Position numbers and translations under genes: made by a program. This document shows, one piece after another, positions 11,005-20,400 of a stretch of 64,000 nucleotides of DNA. How positions within the stretch are numbered: position 1 is the stretch's first letter; every line of letters begins with the position of its first letter. This DNA is from Trifolium pratense (lineage: Eukaryota; Streptophyta; Magnoliopsida; Fabales; Fabaceae), in assembly GCF_020283565.1 (NCBI RefSeq), contig NC_060060.1, positions 72,711,257 to 72,775,256 of the forward strand. The letters are read 5' to 3'. The notes under the pieces were generated by a model. That model did no database searches and was not told where the DNA came from. It saw only the letters and a list, made by a program, of their open reading frames with translations.

Positions 11005-12420
11005 TTGATCCTCTTGTGTCCCCCTGCTGTTGTTAATTGTGACTTTGGTGCTTCCACTAAGGCCACAAGTGATTGTGTTGGTGAAACTCTCAAGGAAACT
11101 ATCCCTGAGACAAATGTTGTACCAAGTGTAGGTACATTTGTGGCACCTGCAACTGCCACATATTTTGGTACATCTGCAGCACCTGAAACTATAATAGATC
11201 ATAATGTTTCAGATATTTCTTACCAGATGAATACTACTGAGAAAGAGAATACTACAAAAGTAATTATGACTGGTAATAATTCTGCTGATCACTGTGTTGT
11301 GTACTATAAATCTGATGAGAGTATTAGGTCTTTGTTTGCTGATAAAGAACCTTCTGTTGACAAAAGTGTGGGTGATGATCCTGATGTTGTCATTGTGAAT
11401 GATATAGTGGCTGGTAACAAGTCACTAGATAAGACACCTAGTGCTAATGTTGTAGGAAGAATCAGAAGTAGGGCTGGTAAAAATGTGACAACTGTCAATA
11501 CACTTGTCCAGAAATCTAAATCATGAAAGGTGACAAGATTTGTTGGGAAGAAACCTTTTTACGGTCCACCAAGGACAAAGAGTAATAATGTATCTGTTAC
11601 TGGGAGAAGAAAAAGAGTCTGAAAAGAAAGAACCCCCTTCTAGTAAATCAGACTTTGAAAGGGAGACAAGTGTAGCTACATTTGGTGACACATTCAGAAG
11701 AAGTGTGAAAGGAATGAAGGTCTGATGAGAACAGTGTCTGATCTAGGTGACTGTTTTGATAAGCTGGTAAGGGGATTTGTAGTGAATGTTGGTGACAATT
11801 GTGATGATCCTAAAAACCCTGAGTATAGGCAGGTTTTTGTGAGAGGAAGGTGTGTTCACTTCTCACCCTCTATAATCAACAAATTTTTGGGAAGAAGTAA
11901 TGAGGAAGTAGCTGAGCTGGAAGTCACAGATAATATTTGTAGAACAATCACTGGGAATAGGCTGAAGCAATGGCCTTGTCAAATGAAACTTTCTGCATCT
12001 CAACTATCTCCTTTATATGCAGTTCTGAACAAGATTGTTGTTGTTAATCGGGTTCCTACCACTCATTCCAGTAATGTAGCCAAAGAATTGGCTAGGTTCA
12101 TTTATGTTGTTGGAACTAAGGCCAGGTTTGATTATGGTGCTTATGTCTTTTATGCCACTTTGGAACATGCTAAATCTTTTGCTCTACCCATAGCATTTCC
12201 TACTTTACTGTGTGGTATTGTTCTTGACCAACATCCAAATATTCTTGTGGACACTGATGTCCCTTGTAAAAGAAAAGGAAAGCTGAATATTGAGCAAAGG
12301 CTGCTTACAGGGACAAATGTTGCAGCAGGTGTTGGTACATCTGTCCAGCAAAAGCTGGTGCTCTCACTAGGCAGCAAATGATAACTGACTTGATTGAGTC
12401 TAGTAGAGCTCTCAGGAAAC
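11005..12420 (+). pseudogene. ORF2 remnant, copy 1, of element B
   Basis: Frame-broken homologue of ORF2 of A and C. The part at 11020-11525 aligns with A ORF2 (GAST, DESD/KSDES, RSRAGK versus RTRSR), ends at a TGA, and continues in another frame (GKKPFYGPP). The part at 11725-12381 carries the conserved C-terminal domain of this family (FVRGRCVHFSPSIINKFLG, then VPTTHSSNVAKELARFIYVVGT, then AFPTLLCGIVLDQHPNI). I know this domain as the putative plant transposon protein domain. At about 12313-12346 an in-frame palindromic module adds GTNVAAGVGTSV where ORF2 of C has unrelated residues. Confidence 0.8.
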
Positions 12421-12850
12421 TGAAGACTGTGATGATCCTTTGAGCAAAGAATTCATGAAGGTTTTTGACATGGGTAGATGTGTTGAATTTTCACCTGATG
12501 TGATTAATAAGTTTTTGGGCAGGAGTGAAGAACCTGAAGCTGAGGTAGAGTTTTCTGACAGTGCTATAGGCTTGAGTAACTTTATCTACACTGTTGGTAC
12601 CAAGACCAAATGGGATTTTGACTCTTATATTTTTCAAACTACTAAGCATGCTAAGCCTTTGGATGTGAAGATGCCAACAACATTTCCAATGTGCTTTGTA
12701 GTATTATTCTTGATCAGCATCCAAGTATTTTGATCAGCTCTGATGTTGTCTGTAAGAGGGAATCTCCTCTCACATTACACTATAGACTAGTTGAAGGGAC
12801 AAATGTCCCACATAATGTTGCAACATCTGGCAAGAAAATTCTGGCTTCAT
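12421..12850 (+). pseudogene. ORF2 domain, second partial copy in element B
   Basis: Directly downstream of copy 1 the same domain starts again (DDPLSKEF, VFDMGRCVEFSPDVINKFLG, FIYTVGT, IILDQHPSI in a shifted frame). It lacks the middle part containing the conserved VPTTH block. It also carries a palindromic module (about 12799-12832) at the equivalent position after the QRLL/YRLV block. The copies differ at many residues, so the duplication is not recent. Confidence 0.75.
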
Positions 12851-13000
12851 GACAGAAAAAGAGATGATTGCTGATTTGATGAGACCTATGCAAGTTGAAA
12901 ACCTTGTTCGAAAGAAGTATGTCTTTTTAGTTGTTGATGATTCCTCCAGATTTACTTGGGTAAATTTTATTAATATCGAATCAAATGTTGTTACTCATGT
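12849..13000 (+). pseudogene. ORF2 C-terminal motif fused to an integrase scrap
   Basis: MTEKEMIADL matches the ORF2 C-terminal block MTRKEMIAML of C. It is followed at once by MRPMQVENLVRKKYVFLVVD and SSRFTWVNF, which match the integrase core of A and C around the first catalytic Asp. In intact elements integrase lies upstream of ORF2, so the order here is rearranged. Confidence 0.75.
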
Positions 13001-13082
13001 TAAAGGTTCTGTCAGTTCAAATGTTGTGGGTAGTGTTGGAACATCTGTCAGATGTACCTCTGAAACTTTCAATCTGGTATGA

Positions 13083-14670
13083 ATGTTGCTGTTGTTGATG
13101 ACACTATTGTTGAAATCGTGCATGTGTCATCTTCCAAGGTTGTTGGTTCTGACACTTTGTCATCCCTCACTAAAGTTGTGGTTGAGTCCCCCAAAGGAAC
13201 CTAACATAAGTCTAATGTCATATCGGATGTTGAAACATCCTGGACCAACCAGTTAGTGTTGTTGAAACCTGTTCTGCAATCCCCCAAACTTATGCTGATA
13301 TGGTTCTGAGAGTCCTCAATCTAATGAGGTTGAAGATCAACTAATGGTGGTTTGGAGTATTAAGGTTTTGAATGTGGTAGAAGAAACTAATCTTGATGAT
13401 CTTCCACTTGACCAAAGTTGTTGCTCAAAGTGTGACTAAAAGAGAACTAGCATGGTACGATTGTTTGGATGTGCATTCTGCTGAGAAGTATTACATGTGT
13501 TCAAATGTGTTATGATCAGATGCGATAATGCTCAGATATGTGATGATCAAAGGTGATTACTACTATGGTAAGTGATTGTTTCAAACCTGTTTCTGAAACC
13601 TCTAGTTTGATGTTCTTATGTGATGACAATATATCTATTGTTGAAGATGCTTTTGGTATATGTCTCTTGAGATTGACACTGAATAATACTCATCTGTGTT
13701 GAATAACTTGTCTGTTCTGGTACGAGATGTTGTAACATCTGTCTCAACATCGTGTTATCTCAAGTGTTCCAACATTGTGTACAACATCTGTCACCAAAAT
13801 GCTAGAATGTGGTTGACTATGAGCCAAATATTGAGGATGATGTTCTGGGCATCATTGTCACTTGACAGGAAGAGAGTTGACATCTCTTCTGTCCTCTTAG
13901 AGAATGTTTCATTCATTTTGAAGAAAATGTCTAGAAATAGAAATTTGTGTTTTGAAGGAGATAATGTTATGAGAAGCTGGATTTTTTGTGAGTATGTTTT
14001 TAACTATGAAGCAAGCTACAACGTTTATGGTGAAGCTACCAATAACCTTTATGGGTGTAATCTCTAAGAGTATTATGAGACAACTCTTTGAGATTGAAAG
14101 ATCAGAAGCACTCCAAAGCCAAAAAAAAAAAAAAAAAAAAAGGAGTGTCTTTGACTTCTGACTATAGATTTCTTTTGTCGGACCACATGTTCCTAACATT
14201 GTTTTCTCTGCCGGTTGGTACATGTTGGTTCCAAGAACAATGTTTTCTCATGCTGTTGTCATGTTGTGGAAACAAGGGGAAAATGTCTATTTTATGAGTG
14301 TTAACTATGGAGTTTGATGTGGTAGATATGATATGGTTCCTCCACTTCTGATATATATCTGATGAACTATGTATCCCATGGGGTTATATTTGGTTGTAGT
14401 AGCTCTGTGCACTATGTGGTTGATGTGATGAAGATAGTATAGGTTTATGCCTTGTTACTTATGATCTTCATGCTATACTGTTGGAGTTTGGTCATGGTAT
14501 TGTGGATGAAAGCGCACATGTTCTTTTTCCACTACTTTTGTTCTCCGTATCTTTTGTGGGCTAGGCCATGAATTTCTAGCACCTGTATGTGCCTATGGTC
14601 TGGAATATCTGCACTCTGGATATTTCTGTTTTTGCTACTCTGTGTTCTGATATGTATGATGTTTGTCAAA
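13083..14670 (+). other. Decayed interior of element B, no domain recognised
   Basis: No continuous frame and no family motif that I can support. It contains several palindromic modules (around 13010-13050, 13224-13245, 13722-13800) and a 20-base poly-A run near 14121-14140. Confidence 0.5.
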
Positions 14671-14997
14671 ATTATGACTAAAAAGGAGGAGTAGTGTGTG
14701 TGTGGACAAATGTGTGGACTGATGTTCTTACATTTGGTGAAGTTGCTGTTCTTATGCTTCTATGCTTGTATTGATGTTCTTATGCTTCTATGCTCGTATT
14801 GAGGGGGAGTGTGAGTTATATATATATGCATGTGTTGAGGGGGAGAAATGCTATTCAGGAGGAGTAGTAGTGTGTAGCTAGCTTGATAATGTGTTCTGCT
14901 AGCTTATGCTCTGATAGTGTGTTTAATGGTTGTGGGAGTGTTATGTTCCTGATGTGTGATGTCATGTCTGATGTCTAGACATCCTGATCTGATGTGT

Positions 14998-15071
14998 GAG
15001 AATTTATTTTTCTCAGTATGTGGGAGTTTATTTCTCCCTATGTGGTTCTTTTGTGAGAGTTTAGTTCTCTC
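14998..15071 (+). repeat. Hairpin family with TTTATTT loop, cluster 1
   Basis: Three 17-base hairpins at 14998-15014, 15022-15038 and 15055-15071. Five-base arms differ between copies but stay complementary (GAGAA/TTCTC, GGGAG/CTCCC, GAGAG/CTCTC). The 7-base loop TTTATTT is constant apart from one TTTAGTT. Confidence 0.75.
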
Positions 15072-15409
15072 TGTTATGTAACTTGCACTTCTGATACTGC
15101 TATGGTACCTCTTTGCCTCTATTCTTTTGTTTAATGCACACTGACTTTATTTGTCAGAATTTGTGGCTAAAAAGGGGGAGTAGTGATCTGTGACATCTGG
15201 TATCTATCTGTGTGGACAGATGTGCTGACATCTGGTATCTGCGTGATGTGTGGACAGATGTGCTGACATCTGGTGTGTATGTTGTTGCGGTTCTTTCTGC
15301 GATGTGTTAATCTTCTAGGCCTATGTCTGAGTGGAGTAAATGTTACCTTCAGCTCTGTGTGATGTGTTGCAAGAATTCCAAAAAGCATTTAAATTTGTAG
15401 CATAGGGCA

Positions 15410-15593
15410 TGATCATAATCATAGTCATAGAAATATGGATGATTCATCGTGCTTAGTCATAATCATAGAAATATGGATGACTTTTATGCTTAGGATCACA
15501 GTCATAGAAATATGGGTGATTTAGGTCACATTCATAGCAATGTGGGTGACTTAGTTAGTTACATTCATAGAAATATGGGTAACTTGTACATGC
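15410..15593 (+). repeat. Minisatellite of five hairpin units with co-varying arms
   Basis: Five units share a centre of the type TCATAGAAATATGG. Their outer arms differ but pair in each unit: GATCAT/ATGATT, AGTCAT/ATGACT, ATCAC/GTGAT, GTCAC/GTGAC and GTTAC/GTAAC. Confidence 0.7.
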
Positions 15594-15811
15594 TTATTTA
15601 TGAATGCACACATGTGTGTCTACAACAACTATTAAGCGTTAATCACTCGGATTGAATGCTTCTGCTATTACAAGGATGTTGTAGTTCCTATGGTTGATTA
15701 CATTGTATGCTTGTGCTCTGTCATGCATAAATTCAGGGGGAGTGGTAGTATGAATAAGTGACAAGTGTGATGGCAGATGCTGAGACATCTTGGCTTTATT
15801 CTCTGGTGGCT

Positions 15812-15946
15812 GGGAATTTATTTTTCCTAGTTCTATGTTTGTGGGAATTTATTTTTCCCTGGTGATCTTTTGTTGAATGGATGTACTCTGATTATAGGAG
15901 TTTATTTCTCCTATCTTTGAATCCACTATGAGAGTTTATTTCTCTC
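15812..15946 (+). repeat. Hairpin family with TTTATTT loop, cluster 2
   Basis: Four more 17-base copies at 15812, 15843, 15896 and 15930, with arms GGGAA/TTCCT (one mismatch), GGGAA/TTCCC, AGGAG/CTCCT and GAGAG/CTCTC around TTTATTT. Confidence 0.75.
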
Positions 15947-16133
15947 TATCTACTCTGTGAGGCTATATGTGTTTATTCCTGCTATTGCATGCCTCTGATG
16001 CTACTTACCTCTCTTGGAAGTAGTCTTACTATGTGTTACTTTCTTTCCTAGTTGTGTGATCATGTTGAATCGAAGGAAAGGTAATACTGTATCTCTCCAT
16101 ATACTGGTCTAATATTGTTTTAGCCAAAATTTG

Positions 16134-16147
16134 CCAAAGGGGGAGAT
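16134..16147 (+). other. Terminal polypurine tract of element B
   Basis: CCAAAGGGGGAGAT directly before the LTR start TGTTGGG. The upstream TTTTAGCCAAAATTTGCC forms an inverted repeat with sequence just inside the LTR, as described for Sireviruses. Confidence 0.85.
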
Positions 16148-16440
16148 TGTTGGGTTTTTGTATATTGGCTACATTTTGCGAAAACATATTTTAGCCAAGT
16201 GTTGAGACAAATGTGCTGACCCCGAGTGTTGAGACAAATGTGCTGACCCCAAGTGTTGTGACAAATGTTGTTACACTTTGGAACAACACCTGACTCTGTT
16301 CTGCGCGCGCCAGCTAGATGTTATTATTTTCTACTCAATCTTTTGAAGATCTGTTTGAAGAATTATTTCGTGGTTTCTTATACAACAAGGCGCACGTGAT
16401 CAATGTGTTTCAGAAGGCAGCTGAACCCTAGTTCTATTTT
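16148..16440 (+). repeat. 3' LTR of element B, truncated by the gap
   Basis: Matches 8494 onward except for a 27-bp tandem duplication around 16205-16255 within the palindromic-module zone, and at least one base change near 16311. The rest is lost in the N run. Confidence 0.9.
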
Positions 16441-17440
16441 NNNNNNNNNNNNNNNNNNNNNNNNNNNNNNNNNNNNNNNNNNNNNNNNNNNNNNNNNNNN
16501 NNNNNNNNNNNNNNNNNNNNNNNNNNNNNNNNNNNNNNNNNNNNNNNNNNNNNNNNNNNNNNNNNNNNNNNNNNNNNNNNNNNNNNNNNNNNNNNNNNNN
16601 NNNNNNNNNNNNNNNNNNNNNNNNNNNNNNNNNNNNNNNNNNNNNNNNNNNNNNNNNNNNNNNNNNNNNNNNNNNNNNNNNNNNNNNNNNNNNNNNNNNN
16701 NNNNNNNNNNNNNNNNNNNNNNNNNNNNNNNNNNNNNNNNNNNNNNNNNNNNNNNNNNNNNNNNNNNNNNNNNNNNNNNNNNNNNNNNNNNNNNNNNNNN
16801 NNNNNNNNNNNNNNNNNNNNNNNNNNNNNNNNNNNNNNNNNNNNNNNNNNNNNNNNNNNNNNNNNNNNNNNNNNNNNNNNNNNNNNNNNNNNNNNNNNNN
16901 NNNNNNNNNNNNNNNNNNNNNNNNNNNNNNNNNNNNNNNNNNNNNNNNNNNNNNNNNNNNNNNNNNNNNNNNNNNNNNNNNNNNNNNNNNNNNNNNNNNN
17001 NNNNNNNNNNNNNNNNNNNNNNNNNNNNNNNNNNNNNNNNNNNNNNNNNNNNNNNNNNNNNNNNNNNNNNNNNNNNNNNNNNNNNNNNNNNNNNNNNNNN
17101 NNNNNNNNNNNNNNNNNNNNNNNNNNNNNNNNNNNNNNNNNNNNNNNNNNNNNNNNNNNNNNNNNNNNNNNNNNNNNNNNNNNNNNNNNNNNNNNNNNNN
17201 NNNNNNNNNNNNNNNNNNNNNNNNNNNNNNNNNNNNNNNNNNNNNNNNNNNNNNNNNNNNNNNNNNNNNNNNNNNNNNNNNNNNNNNNNNNNNNNNNNNN
17301 NNNNNNNNNNNNNNNNNNNNNNNNNNNNNNNNNNNNNNNNNNNNNNNNNNNNNNNNNNNNNNNNNNNNNNNNNNNNNNNNNNNNNNNNNNNNNNNNNNNN
17401 NNNNNNNNNNNNNNNNNNNNNNNNNNNNNNNNNNNNNNNN
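16441..17440. other. Assembly gap of 1000 N
   Basis: Exactly 1000 unknown bases, probably a placeholder of unknown true length. It hides the rest of LTR B and the left edge of the satellite array. Open frames drawn through it have no meaning. Confidence 0.99.
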
Positions 17441-20400
17441 AAAACCACTACAAACACTAAAATTGGCCAAAATCCCAAATATCGACTCTAAAATATGCCA
17501 AAAACCATAAAAACGACTACAAAAAGCATAAAAACAATAAAATAGGCCAAAAAGCATAAAAACAACTACAAAAACTAAAATTGGCTAAAAATCATAAAAA
17601 CGACTACAAACACTAAAATTGGCCAAAAACTATATAAACAACCCTAAAATAGGCCAAAAACCATAAAAATGACTACAATCACTAAAATAGGCCAAAAACC
17701 ATAAAAACGACTACGAACACTAAAATTGGCCAAAAACCCAAATATCGACCCTAAAATATGCCAAAAACCATAAAAACGACTACAAACAATAAAATAGGCC
17801 AAAAAGCATTAAAACGACTACAAACACTAAAATTGGCCAAAAACCATATAAACGACCTAAAATAGGCCAAAAACCATAAAAATGACTACAACACTAAAAA
17901 TTGGCCAAAAACCATAAAAACAACTACAAACACTAAAATTGGCCAAAATCCATATAAACGAGCCTAAAATAGGCCAAAAACCATAAAAGCGACTACAAAC
18001 ACTAAAATAGGCCATAACCCATAAAAACGACTACAAACACTTAAATTGGCCAAAAACTAAAGAACGACCCTAAAATAGGCCAAAAACATTAAAACCACTA
18101 CAAACACTAAAATTGGCCAAAATCCCAAATATCGACTCTAAAATATGCCAAAAACCATAAAAACGACTACAAAAAGCATAAAAACAATAAAATAGGCCAA
18201 AAAGCATAAAAACGACTACAAAAACTAAAATTGGCTAAAAATCATAAAAACGATTACAAACACTAAAATTGGCCAAAAACTATATAAACAACCCTAAAAT
18301 AGGCCAAAAACCATAAAAACGACTACAATCACTAAAATAGGCCAAAAACCATAAAAGCGACTACGAAAACTAAAATTGGCCAAAAACCCAAATATCGACC
18401 CTAAAATATGCCAAAAACCATAAAAACGACTACAAACAATAAAATAGGCCAAAAAGCATTAAAACGACTACAAACACTAAAATTGGCCAAAAACAATAAA
18501 AACGACTACAAAAACTAAAATTGGCCGAAAACCATATAAACGACCTAAAATAGGCCAAAAACATTAAAAACCACTACAAACATTAAAATAGGCCAAAAAC
18601 CATAAAAACGACTACAAACACTAAAATTGGCCAAAAACTTATTAAACGACCCTAAAATAGGCTAAAAACCATAAAAACAACTACAAACACCAAAATTGGC
18701 CAAAAACCATATAAACGACCTAAAATAGGGCAAAAAACATAAAAAACGACTACAAACACTAAAATTGGCCAAAATCCATATAAACGACCTTAAAATAGGC
18801 CAAAAACCATAAAAACGACTACGAACACTAAAATTGGCCATAACCCAGAAAAACGACTACAAACACTTAAATTGGCCAAAAACTACAGCACGATCCTAAA
18901 ATAGGCCAAAAACATTAAAACCACTACAAAGACTAAAATTGGCCAAAATCCTAAATATCGACGCTAAAATATGCCAAAAACGATAAAAATGACTACAAAC
19001 ACTAAAATTGGCCAAAAACCATATAAACGACCTAAAATAGGCCAAAAACCATAAAAACAACTACAAACACAAAAATTGGCCAAAAACCATATAAACGACC
19101 TAAAATAGGCCAAAAAACATAAAAATGACTACAAACACTAAAAATTGGCCAAAAACCATAAAAACAACTACAAACACTAAAATTGGCCAAAATCCATATA
19201 AACGAGCCTAAAATAGGCCAAAAACCATAAAAGCGATTACAAACACTAAAATAGGCCATAACCCATAAAAACGACTACAAACACTTAAATTGGCCAAAAA
19301 CTAAAGAACGACCCTAAAATAGGGCAAAAACATTAAAAACCACTACAAACACTAAAATTGGCCAAAATCCCAAATATCGACTCTAAAATATGCCAAAAAC
19401 CATAAAAACGACTACAAAAAGCATAAAAACAATAAAATAGGCCAAAAAGCATAAAAACAACTACAAAAACTAAAATTGGCTAAAAATCATAAAAACGACT
19501 ACAAACACTAAAATTGGCCAAAAACTATATAAACAACCCTAAAATAGGCCAAAAAACCATAAAAATGACTACAATCACTAAAATAGGCCAAAAACCATAA
19601 AAACGACTACGAACACTAAAATTGGCCAAAAACCCAAATATCGACCCTAAAATATGCCAAAAACCATAAAAACGACTACAAACAATAAAATAGGCCAAAA
19701 AGCATTAAAACGACTACAAACACTAAAATTGGCCAAAAACCATATAAACGACCTAAAATAGGCCAAAAACCATAAAAATGACTACAACACTAAAAATTGG
19801 CCAAAAACCATAAAAACAACTACAAACACTAAAATTGGCCAAAATCCATATAAACGAGCCTAAAATAGGCCAAAAACCATAAAAGCGACTACAAACACTA
19901 AAATAGGCCATAACCCATAAAAACGACTACAAACACTTAAATTGGCCAAAAACTAAAGAACGACCCTAAAATAGGCCAAAAACATTAAAACCACTACAAA
20001 CACTAAAATTGGCCAAAATCCCAAATATCGACTCTAAAATATGCCAAAAACCATAAAAACGACTACAAAAAGCATAAAAACAATAAAATAGGCCAAAAAG
20101 CATAAAAACGACTACAAAAACTAAAATTGGCTAAAAATCATAAAAACGACTACAAACACTAAAATTGGCCAAAAACTATATAAACAACCCTAAAATAGGC
20201 CAAAAACCATAAAAACGACTACAATCACTAAAATAGGCCAAAAACCATAAAAGCGACTACGAAAACTAAAATTGGCCAAAAACCCAAATATCGACCCTAA
20301 AATATGCCAAAAACCATAAAAACGACTACAAACAATAAAATAGGCCAAAAAGCATTAAAACGACTACAAACACTAAAATTGGCCAAAAACAATAAAAACG

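Larger units (their letters stand above)
14681..16147 (+). other. 3' untranslated region of element B with repeated polypurine tracts
   Basis: Tracts of the AAGGGGGAG type recur near 14681, 14801, 14837, 15169 and 15734, before the terminal one at 16134-16147. Such tract clusters upstream of the 3' LTR are a known Sirevirus trait. Between them lie two hairpin families (14998-15071 with 15812-15946, and 15410-15593) and a duplicated 30-bp unit at about 14735-14800. Confidence 0.7.
8494..16440 (+). mobile_element. Non-autonomous Sirevirus derivative B, 3' LTR cut by gap
   Basis: Two direct LTRs (8494-9695, and 16148 onward) with a primer binding site and a final polypurine tract define the element. 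The 6.45 kb interior lacks any recognisable gag, protease, RT or RNase H. It holds frame-broken ORF2 sequence (about 11020-12850), a short integrase scrap (about 12885-12990), and a long non-coding 3' part with several polypurine tracts and many short hairpins. Because LTR, primer site and tract match family A, it could have been mobilised by A proteins in trans. Confidence 0.85.

Noticed and set aside
16378..17557. Open frames of 362-385 residues across the gap
   Set aside because: They consist almost only of unknown bases.
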